Positions 1 to 8,759 of a stretch of 64,000 nt of DNA are shown piece by piece. Source of the stretch: an uncultured Pseudovibrio sp. (lineage in GTDB: Bacteria; Pseudomonadota; Alphaproteobacteria; Rhizobiales; Stappiaceae); contig CANMBS010000005.1 in NCBI GenBank assembly GCA_947496145.1, forward strand, positions 62,001 through 126,000. Reading direction: 5' to 3'. Below the pieces are notes generated by a model. The model worked only from the letters and a program-made list of their open reading frames with translations, did no database searches and was not told the origin of the DNA. Positions within the stretch are counted from its first letter, which is position 1. Each line of letters opens with the position of its first letter. Position numbers and translations under genes: made by a program.

Positions 1-938
1 GCCTTACCGATTGCGTCAAAGACTTCATCCGGGAAGTCACGAACCTGCACGTTGTGCTTATTCACCAGTGTCTGAAGCGCAAGACCATTATTGTAATTGT
101 ACTCAGAGAACATGTAGTCATTCTCAGCGGAACAAGCTGCTTCCACAACGGCCTGATGAGAAGGAGACAGGCTCTCCCAGACCTCTTTGTTCCAGGTACA
201 GGACAGACATGCAGATGGCTCATGGAAGCCTTTGATGTAGTAGTATTTCGCAACTTTATAGAAGCCGAATGCCATATCGTTCCAGGCACCAACCCACTCA
301 GTTGCATCAATCGCACCAGATTGCAGCGCAGGGAAGATTTCAGCACCTGGCAGAGCAACAGCAGATGCGCCCAGACGACGGAGCACTTCACCACCCAGAC
401 CCGGCATGCGCATCTTCAGACCCTTCATGTCTTCAATGCTGTTAATTTCCTTGCGGAACCAGCCACCAGCCTGAAGACCGGTATTACCCGCCATGAAGCC
501 TTTCAGATTAAAGTCAGCTGCGAGTTCGTCCCACAACTGCTGGCCGCCACCATGAGATACCCATGCATTATGCTCAGCTGCTGTCATACCAAAAGGAACG
601 CCGGTGAAGTAGGCGAAGGCCTTATGCTTACCGATGAAGTAGTAATCAGCACCATGGTACATGTCAGCAGTACCGCTGGACACCGCATCGAATACTTCAA
701 ATGCAGGAACAAGTTCACCACTTGCAAACAGCTTTACAGTCAGCTCACCGTCGGTCATAGCAGTAATACGGTCAGCAACACGCTGTGCACCCACACCAAG
801 ACCTGGGAAATTCTTTGGCCAGGTGGTTACCATTTTCAGCTCACGCTTACCGGAAGCGATAGCTGGGGCAGCAAGAGTTGCAGCACCAGCAGTTGCGCCC
901 ACTAAACCTGCATTTTTCAAAAAACTACGGCGGTCCAT
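1..938 (-). CDS. TRAP transporter solute-binding protein, DctP family (3' end outside window)
   Basis: Periplasmic receptor of a TRAP (tripartite, ATP-independent) carboxylate-type importer. The frame runs from an ATG at 938 down to the left edge, so the C-terminus is missing. The first residues are MDRRSFLKNAG followed by an alanine-rich stretch ending near PAIASG, a twin-arginine (Tat) signal, as in the TakP-like branch of DctP receptors. Further on are family segments such as a GGWFRKE motif after about residue 155 and LKMRMPGLGGEVLRRLG. A GGAGG ribosome site lies about 8 bases upstream and fixes the start. The membrane subunits (DctQ/DctM) are expected beyond the left edge. The ligand cannot be read from sequence; keto acids or other carboxylates are usual for Tat-exported members. 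Confidence 0.9.
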   Translation of the reverse strand, partial: MDRRSFLKNAGLVGATAGAATLAAPAIASGKRELKMVTTWPKNFPGLGVGAQRVADRITAMTDGELTVKLFASGELVPAFEVFDAVSSGTADMYHGADYYFIGKHKAFAYFTGVPFGMTAAEHNAWVSHGGGQQLWDELAADFNLKGFMAGNTGLQAGGWFRKEINSIEDMKGLKMRMPGLGGEVLRRLGASAVALPGAEIFPALQSGAIDATEWVGAWNDMAFGFYKVAKYYYIKGFHEPSACLSCTWNKEVWESLSPSHQAVVEAACSAENDYMFSEYNYNNGLALQTLVNKHNVQVRDFPDEVFDAIGK

Positions 939-1636
939 AAAAACTCCTCCCAAGAGCTTCTTTACTCTGATTTCTTTTGTCTATGCAGAATTATTCCTCT
1001 GCCTCGGAGGTCTCTGCGACAACATGAACAATATCTTATAACCCCAAAACTACGTGAAACCACAGAGAAATCTGCATCATATTGGACAAATTAATTATTC
1101 CAGGTTCAACTTAAGTCATTTCATCTATCAGAATCCAACGAATACAAACGTCGCGTAACTATTGAAACAATTCTATATTTCAATGATCGGGAGAAACAAC
1201 AAACGACTCCAATTTAAGTGAATTTCCCTGCATTTATTTCAGTGTTAATAACCTCGAAACAATAGCCATAAAACTTATTATTTTTACACCTAAGTAAAAA
1301 GAGAAACACCTCTTAGATTCGCCCTCTTATTTAAAAAATAGCAGTATAGATTTAGAAAACCTTATCAGCATCACCATTCAACAAAAAGTAGTCATGCTTT
1401 TACATCAGCAGTCCGCCAGTTGGTTTCTGCGCAATAGATGACGGGAAGTCATCGCTTGAAAGAGCAAAGCCTTGTCACAGTGGCATGTTGCCACCACAGC
1501 CCCAAAGGGGGACTGTGAATACCATCATTTTAGCGCACAAGGCAAGAATGAAATATTGCGCAGAAATGAAACAAAATTGCGCATTACTTCAATAATTCTG
1601 GCAGATAAAGACTGATTCTGCCAAAAGTCCCTCTTC
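939..1636. other. Non-coding stretch with three consecutive hairpins
   Basis: About 700 AT-rich bases between the TRAP receptor promoter and the 3' end of the DUF1007-NicO gene, without a credible reading frame. The only clear structure is at 1437-1517, where three perfect or near-perfect hairpins follow one another (GATGAC/GTCATC, GTGGCA/TGCCAC, then CACAGCCCC/GGGG-GA-CTGTG). None is followed by a T-run on either strand, so a simple terminator is unlikely. The stretch should hold the promoter of the TRAP gene, which is transcribed leftwards. Confidence 0.5.
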
Positions 1637-3499
1637 TCAGAACAAACCAGCAGTCGCACCACCATTCAGGCCAGCAATCAGCATCAGCGTTCCCATCAGC
1701 AAAACAGTCAGAGCACCAACCACTTCAAAGCCACGCAGGATAAGGGCACCTGCCTGACTGTCGGCCCCCCAGATGCGCAATGCAACATCACGGGAAAGCA
1801 CGGCAAGGCTTGCCAGAAATGAAACTGTAATACCTGTTCCCAAAGCCATAACGAGTGTGGAGGCAACCCCAGCCCAGACCATCCCCTGAGAGAAGGCAAA
1901 GGCCAGAACAATCAGTGCTCCCGTACACGGACGTAAACCCACTGCAAGAATAATGGACCAGATACTCGTAAGCGTCATAGAGGAGTTTTGAACCATCTTA
2001 GGATCAGGCGCATGCGCGTGCCCACAACTAGAGCAAACCTCACCATGGCTTGTGTGATCATGATGATGGTGATGGCTATGGTCATGAGCCTCTTCATGAG
2101 AGTGACCACATGCCTGCATAGCAGGCTTGCCAAACCATGGCCTCAACACCCGTTGCCAAACGAGATAGAGCCCCAGAACAAACACAAGAACATAGGACCC
2201 AAACTCAAACCAGCGTACGGTTGAGTTGATAGCTGTACTCGTTAGATGCAACAGAACACCTACACCACCAACCAGCGCAATTGCTGTGATGGCCTGTGCC
2301 AGAGCAGAAGCAAATGACAGTGCAATCCCTTTCTTCAGGGTTTGCTCATCTGCGATGACATAGGAGGAGATAATCGCTTTTCCATGCCCCGGACCGGCTG
2401 CATGGAAAACACCATATGCAAAACTGATCAGCATCAGCAGCCAGCCCGCAGATGGGTTGCTTCGAAAGTTCCTTAAGCTGTTTGTCAGCCTAAGGTAAAA
2501 CTCATTTTGCAAGCGGGTAATCGTGACCATGCTACGCTCATAAAGACCCATTTCAGGAGCATGAGGCGCAGACTTGACCTCCTCAACCTCAGTAACAGAA
2601 GACAGTGCCACAGGGTTTCCGCCTTGCGCCAGCGCTGCCACCGCATCCTCCGCCGATTTCGGAGCAGGCGCAGGCAAATCCTGAGCAAGCAGGTTATCTG
2701 TACCTGCTCCGCCAGCTATTGCCTCTGACGTGGTATCACACCGCACGATCACCTGATTAACCAGCGCCTGCGTGAAACTTTGCAACTCTTCTGGAACGTC
2801 GCGCCGGTCAGCACCAATCGTTGCCAACTGTGCCGCAACCTGACTATCCAGCTCAGGTGGATGAACAAGCTCAACGGAACAGGCAGCAGGCGCATTCTCA
2901 AGCGTCACAATCTCACCAGCTCGGGCCCACTTGTAATCGATATAATATGTCGGGTCATATACATCGAGCGTGATCGCTTTATCCGCTTTCACTTTTTCTT
3001 TGAGCGGAAGCGTAAAACTCAGCTCAACAAGAGAAACAGGCCCGGTATTTGGCTCACTTCGCCCTGCTGCAATGTCTTCAGCAATAGCTTTACGGTCTTC
3101 CTCACTAATCAGCCAGTAATCATCAAAATCAACAGTAAGCATCCGCATGGAAGGGGCGAAAGGGGCCGAAAAATCTATCTCAACCTCACCGTCATCGCCG
3201 AAAGTGAAATACCCATACTCAGAAAGCCCTTCAATGTTGATTTTTGCCAGCTCCGCCAGCTCGTTATCTTCAAACAGGCCGTTTTGGTTCACATCCAGAC
3301 CTTGCACGGCATACGCCGTGTAAAGGTCATCAAACACCCAATCATGTCGGATATGCGTAAGGTATCCCTCATCATCAAAAATAAGTGCCGCGCGAGCCTG
3401 CACAAACATATGCGGATGAGCTGTAACTGTTTGGGAAGGAACCACAAAAAACAACAGCATAAAAAAGGCGGTTAGCAACCGTGAGAGCTTCTGAAACAT
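1637..3499 (-). CDS. DUF1007-NicO fusion, putative nickel/cobalt (or other divalent metal) transporter
   Basis: A 620-residue membrane protein joining two families usually encoded apart. A signal peptide (1-27, ending TVTA) is followed by a DUF1007 periplasmic domain beginning HPHMF, to about residue 215. A linker of about 120 residues leads to a NicO/RcnA-type permease (about 340-620) with the GHGKAIISSYV signature near 372. Between two transmembrane segments, at about 465-500, is a His/Cys-rich loop with runs of H and CGH repeats that would bind metal. NicO/RcnA proteins move Ni2+ or Co2+, either inwards or outwards; the direction is not decidable here. No NikR, RcnR or urease/hydrogenase gene is adjacent. 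It appears to be a single-gene transcript. Confidence 0.85.
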   Translation of the reverse strand: MFQKLSRLLTAFFMLLFFVVPSQTVTAHPHMFVQARAALIFDDEGYLTHIRHDWVFDDLYTAYAVQGLDVNQNGLFEDNELAELAKINIEGLSEYGYFTFGDDGEVEIDFSAPFAPSMRMLTVDFDDYWLISEEDRKAIAEDIAAGRSEPNTGPVSLVELSFTLPLKEKVKADKAITLDVYDPTYYIDYKWARAGEIVTLENAPAACSVELVHPPELDSQVAAQLATIGADRRDVPEELQSFTQALVNQVIVRCDTTSEAIAGGAGTDNLLAQDLPAPAPKSAEDAVAALAQGGNPVALSSVTEVEEVKSAPHAPEMGLYERSMVTITRLQNEFYLRLTNSLRNFRSNPSAGWLLMLISFAYGVFHAAGPGHGKAIISSYVIADEQTLKKGIALSFASALAQAITAIALVGGVGVLLHLTSTAINSTVRWFEFGSYVLVFVLGLYLVWQRVLRPWFGKPAMQACGHSHEEAHDHSHHHHHDHTSHGEVCSSCGHAHAPDPKMVQNSSMTLTSIWSIILAVGLRPCTGALIVLAFAFSQGMVWAGVASTLVMALGTGITVSFLASLAVLSRDVALRIWGADSQAGALILRGFEVVGALTVLLMGTLMLIAGLNGGATAGLF

Positions 3500-3660
3500 G
3501 ATACCTTAACAAGATATGAGAACCCGAGAAGACAAGTGTAATAAAATAACGGCAAATTCAAGACCCGTTTTTTGAAGATACCGGGGTACAATTTTTCCTG
3601 CAATTTAGAACCATTCGGATAATTCTTCCGAATTTACTGCCCAGACCCTGCGAAATAAAC

Positions 3661-3691
3661 CGGATATTGCATAGGGAATAAATCAATATCC
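3661..3691. promoter_or_regulatory. Inverted repeat upstream of the leucine-type dehydrogenase gene
   Basis: A perfect 8-base inverted repeat, GGATATTG (3661-3668) and CAATATCC (3684-3691), lies in the AT-rich leader about 40 bases before the ATG at 3730. It could be an operator or a leader hairpin. No regulator is identified, although Lrp/AsnC proteins often control branched-chain amino acid catabolism. Confidence 0.3.
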
Positions 3692-3729
3692 CGACAACGT
3701 TCTTATTTAATTTCGTTTGGGAGGGCTGA

Positions 3730-4821
3730 ATGAACGCACCATTGCATAGCAACATAACGATCGATACCTATATGACCCCATTGGAGCATCCGGAATTCGC
3801 AGGTCACGAACAAGTCGTTTTTGCTACAGATGAGGCCGCGGGCCTTAAGGCAATCATCGCAGTTCACAACACCAATCTCGGTCCTGCGCTCGGTGGGTGC
3901 CGTATGTGGAACTATGCAAGTACCAGCGAAGCCCTGACAGATGTCCTTCGGCTTTCAAAAGGTATGACCTACAAGAATGCACTGGCAAACTTACCGTTGG
4001 GAGGCGGCAAGTCAGTCATTATTGCAGATGCACGCAGGGATAAAACACCAGAACTACTCCGGGCCTTTGGACGACATATCAACCGCCTTTCCGGAAGCTA
4101 TGTAACTGCCGAAGACGTGGGCATCAGCTCTGATGACATGGAAATCATCTGCACTCAGACGCAGTTTGCACGTGGCACAGAAGCAACGGGCTTCGGAGAC
4201 CCCTCCCCTTATACCGCGCTGGGCACCTTCGCGGGCATCAAGGCAGCAGCAAAACACAAATTCGGCACAGATGACCTCACTGGCCTTACTGTTTCTCTCA
4301 AAGGGCTCGGTCATGTGGGATATGACGTTGCCCGCCAGCTCCACAAAGCTGGCGCTCTGCTCATTGTCTCAGATATCTACGAGCCTGCGGTCAAACGCGC
4401 AGTTGAAGAACTGGGAGCAACCAGCGTCTCCACCGAAGAAGCACATCGTGTTTCAGCTGACATTTTCGCTCCTTGCGCACTAGGCGGCGAACTGAATGCA
4501 GAAACAATCCCGCAATTGAAAGCCACCGTCGTTGCCGGAGCTGCAAATAACCAGTTGGAGACCCCGGAAGATGGCGTCGCACTCATGAAGCGCGGCATCC
4601 TTTACGCACCCGATTATGCCATCAACGCTGGCGGAGTAATCTCAATCGCATTAGGAGAGCCCGGCACATCCGACGCCATCGTGCGCCAGAAAACCCTTGC
4701 CATTGGCGACACACTCACGCAGATCTTTAAGAGAGCTGATGCAGAAAAACGCCCGACCAGCATCATTGCAGATGAGCTGGCAGAAGAACGCTTTCAACAT
4801 CACCACAACCCGGCAGTTTAA
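3730..4821 (+). CDS. Glu/Leu/Phe/Val dehydrogenase family, leucine/phenylalanine dehydrogenase type
   Basis: NAD-dependent oxidative deamination of a branched-chain or aromatic amino acid to its 2-keto acid, in the cytoplasm. At 363 residues it matches the short leucine/phenylalanine dehydrogenase class rather than the 420-450 residue glutamate dehydrogenases. The glycine-rich catalytic segment LPLGGGKSVI places the catalytic lysine at K94 and the carboxylate-binding lysine at K82 in GMTYKN. The NAD-binding Rossmann motif is GLGHVG at about residue 191. A GGGAGG ribosome site precedes the ATG by 5 bases. It converges with the LysR gene, sharing 4 bases at the stop codons. Which amino acid is preferred cannot be told. 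Confidence 0.9.
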   Translation: MNAPLHSNITIDTYMTPLEHPEFAGHEQVVFATDEAAGLKAIIAVHNTNLGPALGGCRMWNYASTSEALTDVLRLSKGMTYKNALANLPLGGGKSVIIADARRDKTPELLRAFGRHINRLSGSYVTAEDVGISSDDMEIICTQTQFARGTEATGFGDPSPYTALGTFAGIKAAAKHKFGTDDLTGLTVSLKGLGHVGYDVARQLHKAGALLIVSDIYEPAVKRAVEELGATSVSTEEAHRVSADIFAPCALGGELNAETIPQLKATVVAGAANNQLETPEDGVALMKRGILYAPDYAINAGGVISIALGEPGTSDAIVRQKTLAIGDTLTQIFKRADAEKRPTSIIADELAEERFQHHHNPAV

Positions 4822-5771
4822 CTCCGCGAGCCCTCTTCAGGCATAGGTCCATCAAGCAATCTGGGGCAGTTCCCGTGCTGCTCCAGAGCTTTGTGCCAGT
4901 TTACAAAGAAATCAACAAACGCCCGCACCTTCGCAGATAAGTGCCTGCGATGCGGATAAACTGCATACATAGCAGGCCCCTGCGCCTCAAACTCCTCAAG
5001 AGCGGCAACCAGACGCCCATCCATCAGTTCTTCCAGCACATAAAATACAGGCAAACGCACGGCCCCCAATCCGGCTAAAGCAGCAGCAACTGCCGTTTTA
5101 CCGCTATTCACATGCATGGGACCTTTCACAGGCACCGAAAAACGCTGCCCGTTATCAACGAAGACCCAATTGGCTTTGTTCTGATAGTTCGTATCAATAA
5201 TGCAGGGTATTTTGGAGAGTTCAGTTGGCTTGGAAGGCATACCATGAGCTTCCCAGTACGCAGGAGAGGCACACACAACAACACGGACATCACGAATTTT
5301 CCGCGCAATCAGACTGGAATCCTCAAGTTCTGCGACACGAATTGCAACGTCATACCCTTCTTCAACGATATCGACGAAGCGGTCTTCCATCTCAATATCC
5401 AGCTCAACACGCGGATGTTGCTTCAAAAAATCAGCAAGCACACGCCCAAGCGTCGCCTCAGAGAAGGAACGCGGCGCACTTAAACGCAGTCGCCCGCGCA
5501 CTTCCCTGTGATCTTGCTGAACAGAATCTTTCAGGTCATCAAATCTCTGCAACAACTCCCCGGCTTCACGGAAATAGGCTTCACCAACTTGTGTCAGAGA
5601 AATCTGCCGCGTCGTCCGGTTGAGCAGCCGCACACCCAGTTCATCTTCCAGCTCACTCACATATTTGGAGATAAGCGCCTTAGATCGCCCCATATCTCGC
5701 GCTGCTGCTGAAAAGCCGCCACTTTCCACCACCTGCAAAAAGCATCTGATCCGTGTGATGGAATCCATCAT
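4818..5771 (-). CDS. LysR-family transcriptional regulator
   Basis: A 317-residue LysR protein of the large CrgA/AaeR-like group. The N-terminal winged helix-turn-helix covers about residues 3-62 (FLQVVESGGFSAAARDMGRSKALISKYV) and is followed by a substrate-binding-fold effector domain to about 300. The gene ends within the stop region of the convergent dehydrogenase gene, so that gene is not an obvious target. The DUF2937 gene starts on the same strand beyond its promoter. The effector is unknown. Confidence 0.9.
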   Translation of the reverse strand: MMDSITRIRCFLQVVESGGFSAAARDMGRSKALISKYVSELEDELGVRLLNRTTRQISLTQVGEAYFREAGELLQRFDDLKDSVQQDHREVRGRLRLSAPRSFSEATLGRVLADFLKQHPRVELDIEMEDRFVDIVEEGYDVAIRVAELEDSSLIARKIRDVRVVVCASPAYWEAHGMPSKPTELSKIPCIIDTNYQNKANWVFVDNGQRFSVPVKGPMHVNSGKTAVAAALAGLGAVRLPVFYVLEELMDGRLVAALEEFEAQGPAMYAVYPHRRHLSAKVRAFVDFFVNWHKALEQHGNCPRLLDGPMPEEGSRS

Positions 5772-5791
5772 TTAGTCCTCGCCTCCAATCA

Positions 5792-6319
5792 TCATCCGCT
5801 GGTATCTGCAAACTGTTTGTTCTGGTGTCTTTTACGCCGGCGCACGCGCCCTGTCAGCCCCAGCACCCGCAGGAAAAGCCAGCCAGTAGCAAAACCAATA
5901 CCAGCCAGCACCCCACCTTCTACAGTAACGGGAACCGCTGGCTCAAAATCACTCCATGTGGCCTGAGAGAGTTTCACATCCGGCTGCTTCACAAAAATCC
6001 ACACCCGCTCAAACGCTGCAGCCGTTGTCATCGCCAATTGCTGCTCTTTCAGATCAGTCAGACGATCCAGCGAACGGCCAATGCTTTCGCCGCGCAGTAG
6101 AACCAGCTCATCCGCACTTTGAGCCATGTGTTCCAGCGCAGCAGAAACACTCAGGCTGGTCGCAGCCGCATCTGCAACAAAGTCAGCCTTCACCTCTTCC
6201 AGCGCATCAATAGCACCACCCATTCGCTGACGGTACTGCTGCGCAAACTCGGGAAGCTGGGAGGTCGCAACACCGCTTACAAGCGCAACGCTAAGCGTCA
6301 GTACTCTTGCAAACATCAT
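5792..6319 (-). CDS. DUF2937 family protein
   Basis: A 175-residue protein with an N-terminal hydrophobic segment (about 4-20), a central region predicted as long helices, a second membrane segment at about 133-158 and a basic tail (GRVRRRKRHQNK). The segment QLPEFAQQYRQRMGGA after the first helix is the recognisable DUF2937 hallmark. The family has no established function and is found mainly in Alphaproteobacteria. A GGGGAG ribosome site is 7-10 bases before the tandem ATGATG start. It lies 22 bases downstream of the WD40 gene on the same strand, so it may be the last gene of a cobW-WD40-DUF2937 transcript. Confidence 0.75.
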   Translation of the reverse strand: MMFARVLTLSVALVSGVATSQLPEFAQQYRQRMGGAIDALEEVKADFVADAAATSLSVSAALEHMAQSADELVLLRGESIGRSLDRLTDLKEQQLAMTTAAAFERVWIFVKQPDVKLSQATWSDFEPAVPVTVEGGVLAGIGFATGWLFLRVLGLTGRVRRRKRHQNKQFADTSG

Positions 6320-6341
6320 CGCAAATCTCCCCTGTCAGGTT

Positions 6342-7325
6342 TTAGTCAAGCAGAGTAATCACCCCGGCTGCGCCTTCTTCTGTGCCAAATGCCAGACGGT
6401 CTCCCCGCTTATCCCAGGCAAGAGCAGAAACAGGACCAGCACCCGGACGACGCAGCAAAACCTCAGCATTATCAGAGTACCGCACCGCCATCACCATACC
6501 GTCCTGATAGCCAATTGCCAGCATCTCTTCGGTTGGGTGGCAGCAAACGGTGGTCACCATGCTGTCACCACGTACGCCAAGCTCCATCGGAGCCTGATCC
6601 ATTGGGCCGCTCTTACCCATGAAGGGCCACAGAATTGCCGCCTGCGCACCAGAGGTTGCCAGATACTTACCCTTAGCGGACCAGCTTATAGATTTCACCT
6701 TGCCCGGATATCCGGTCATGCGCATGTCCTGACTGTCTGCCAGACGCCAGCCATGCAGCGCATTTTCCTGCATGGTGGTCACAAGGTACTTGCCATCAGG
6801 AGAGTAGGAAATCAGGCTGTGCGCGCCCTTCCAGCTCAACTCCTGAGGATCACCCGCCGCATTCACCCAAAACAGCGTCACCCCATCATAACGAGATGCA
6901 GCAATCCGCATGCCCTTCGGCGCGAAGGTTAGATCAGAAAAGGCCCGAGGCAACTGAAATTCCTTGATTTCACCTGTCTTCAACCGAACCCACGCCGTAC
7001 GGCCAGACGCAAAAGCCACACTATCTTGCGGGCCAGCTGCGATTATATCGATCCACTTACGCGGCTGTTCCGCAAGCTCTTCAACACTACCATCAGCGCT
7101 AGTCTTGCAGATACGACCATCTCCGCCACCAGTAATCAGAGATTTGCCATCCAGCGAAGGCGTTGCACATAGCAAACCGTTTTTATGAACCGGTGTCTGC
7201 GTTTCCGGCCCACCCGCAAAAAAGACAGAGCCTTCACCACTGGCAAAAGCAGCTACATCACCGAGGAAACATGCAGAAACAACAAAACCGTCAGTATCAA
7301 GAGGAGCAGTTACAGGCACAGGCAC
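6342..7325 (-). CDS. WD40 repeat protein coupled to a CobW GTPase
   Basis: A 327-residue protein made almost wholly of WD40-type blades (recurring segments such as ISYSPDGKYLVTT, ISWSAKGKYLATSG and LAWDKRGDRLAFG), giving a seven-bladed propeller without an enzymatic domain. The start is a GTG at 7325 placed directly after the TAA of cobW (TAAGTG), so translation is probably coupled. The pairing of a CobW GTPase with a WD40 protein is seen in other alphaproteobacteria and suggests a scaffold for the GTPase or its client. No signal peptide is visible. The function is inferred from context only. Confidence 0.8.
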   Translation of the reverse strand: MPVPVTAPLDTDGFVVSACFLGDVAAFASGEGSVFFAGGPETQTPVHKNGLLCATPSLDGKSLITGGGDGRICKTSADGSVEELAEQPRKWIDIIAAGPQDSVAFASGRTAWVRLKTGEIKEFQLPRAFSDLTFAPKGMRIAASRYDGVTLFWVNAAGDPQELSWKGAHSLISYSPDGKYLVTTMQENALHGWRLADSQDMRMTGYPGKVKSISWSAKGKYLATSGAQAAILWPFMGKSGPMDQAPMELGVRGDSMVTTVCCHPTEEMLAIGYQDGMVMAVRYSDNAEVLLRRPGAGPVSALAWDKRGDRLAFGTEEGAAGVITLLD

Positions 7326-8417
7326 TTACTCCGCAACACAAGCGTCAAACGCAGTCTTAAGCGCAGCGCCATCCAGCTCACGACCAATGAACACGATGCG
7401 GCTCTCACGCTTCTCATCGTCTTTCCAGTCACGCTGATGGTTGCCCTCAACAATCATGTGAATGCCCTGCACCACATAACGCTGAGGATCATCCTTAAAC
7501 GCCAGAATACCCTTCATACGCAAAATGTTCGGTCCCTGAATCTGTGTCACCTGATTGATCCAGTCGAAAAACACCTTCGGCTCCAGATCGCCCGCTGTGA
7601 AAGAATAAGACTTCACCGAGTGCGTATCCTCATGCCCATGGTCACAGTCCGGGCCGCATTCATGATCAGGGTGGTCATGATCATGCGCATGGTCGTGCCC
7701 GTGATGGTGGTGATCATGGTCGCAATCCGGCCCACACTCATGGTCATGCGCATGCTCAGCCTTTTTCAGGAACTCAGGGTCCAGATCAAGGATACGGTCC
7801 AGCTCAAAGGCACCACGGTCAAGAACGTCGCCAATCTCAATCTGACAACGCTCTGTATGATGGATCTTCGCATAAGGATTGATCTTGCGGATCGCCGCTT
7901 CAACACCCTTCAGCTCATCCGCTGAAACAAGATCAGTCTTGTTCAGCAAAATCACGTCAGAAAACGCGATCTGATCTTCAGCTTCCTTGGTATCTTTGAG
8001 ACGCTGCTGAACATGACGTGCATCAACAACAGCAACCACAGCATCCAGCTTTGCCGCTTCCCGCACATCATCATCCATGAAGAACGTCTGCGCCACAGGA
8101 GCCGGATCAGCCACACCGGTGGTCTCCACGATAATCGCGTCAAACGCCCCTTTACGCTTCATCAGGTTTTCAACGGTGCGGATCAAATCCCCGCGAACGG
8201 TACAGCAAATGCAGCCATTGTTCATTTCATAGACTTCCTCGTCGGACTCGACGAGAAGGTCGTTATCAATCCCGATTTCACCAAACTCGTTCACGATCAC
8301 AGCATAACGGGTGCCGTGGTTCTCGCTCAAAATACGGTTCAGCAATGTGGTTTTACCTGCGCCCAGATATCCGGTCAGCACGGTAACAGGAATACGGCTA
8401 TCAGCAGCCTCGGACAT
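7326..8417 (-). CDS. CobW/COG0523-family GTP-dependent metal chaperone, probably zinc
   Basis: A 363-residue G3E GTPase. The P-loop is TGYLGAGKT at 15-23, the metal-binding CxCC motif (GCICC) is at 69-72, and a NKTD guanine-specificity motif lies near 168. A His/Asp/Cys-rich insert at about 220-265 (repeated HDHDH and HECGPDCDH units) would bind zinc or a similar metal. The C-terminal CobW_C domain ends near 350. COG0523 proteins deliver metal to client enzymes, and many are zinc-starvation proteins. Cobalamin genes are absent nearby, which argues against true CobW. I could not find a clear Zur palindrome in the leader. Confidence 0.88.
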   Translation of the reverse strand: MSEAADSRIPVTVLTGYLGAGKTTLLNRILSENHGTRYAVIVNEFGEIGIDNDLLVESDEEVYEMNNGCICCTVRGDLIRTVENLMKRKGAFDAIIVETTGVADPAPVAQTFFMDDDVREAAKLDAVVAVVDARHVQQRLKDTKEAEDQIAFSDVILLNKTDLVSADELKGVEAAIRKINPYAKIHHTERCQIEIGDVLDRGAFELDRILDLDPEFLKKAEHAHDHECGPDCDHDHHHHGHDHAHDHDHPDHECGPDCDHGHEDTHSVKSYSFTAGDLEPKVFFDWINQVTQIQGPNILRMKGILAFKDDPQRYVVQGIHMIVEGNHQRDWKDDEKRESRIVFIGRELDGAALKTAFDACVAE

Positions 8418-8440
8418 TTACGTCTCCTTGGATGGGGTGT

Positions 8441-8459
8441 GCTGGCACTGAGCTGGCAC
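8441..8459. promoter_or_regulatory. Direct repeat in the cobW leader
   Basis: Two copies of GCTGGCAC (8441-8448 and 8452-8459) separated by three bases lie 24 bases before the cobW start. They could be a tandem regulator site. They do not resemble the AT-rich Zur palindrome, and the assignment is weak. Confidence 0.2.
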
Positions 8460-8461
8460 AC

Positions 8462-8512
8462 AGAGCGCGTTCCATTTGATTGCATTCAATCAAATGACAA
8501 GAATTCGCTCAG
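8462..8512. repeat. Small palindromic element B, copy 1
   Basis: A hairpin-forming element between the divergent cobW and aminotransferase genes. The core is a perfect 10-base inverted repeat, CATTTGATTG and CAATCAAATG, inside outer arms GAGCG and CGCTC. The left 30 bases recur near 44155 after the iorB-like gene, with two substitutions in the core. It resembles the short palindromic intergenic repeats common in rhizobial genomes. The rest of this 340-base gap (8513-8759) should hold the aminotransferase promoter and shows nothing else clear. Confidence 0.65.
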
Positions 8513-8759
8513 CTAAAAATTTGAACATGTCTGTGTTCATGCAGTGAGCGCAGACATGCGATAATCTCGTGCCCTCAATATAGTCAGTTGCTCTGCCAGC
8601 AAAAGACCCTGGTACCGACTTCTTCTGCCATACTCAACATATCCGCAGTTCTATTTGCGATATCTCCAGTATCGCCTGAGAATTCCACATGAGCACACCC
8701 TGAGGTTTTCCGTTAGAAGTGGTAAAGCAGGACATTGATGAGCGGGGAGGCAAATCATC

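Noticed and set aside
54-905. A long plus-strand frame opposite the TRAP receptor gene
   Set aside because: It is the complement of a clear DctP coding frame, lacks a ribosome site and resembles no protein family.
1437-1517. Cobalamin riboswitch upstream of the metal transporter
   Set aside because: The hairpins lie downstream of that gene, not upstream, and the B12-box core is absent.
2780-3475. A 231-codon plus-strand frame across the DUF1007 domain
   Set aside because: It lies wholly antisense to a well-supported domain and has no recognisable motif.
7326-8417. Cobalamin biosynthesis gene cobW
   Set aside because: No cob genes flank it; the His-rich insert and WD40 partner fit the wider metal-chaperone family.
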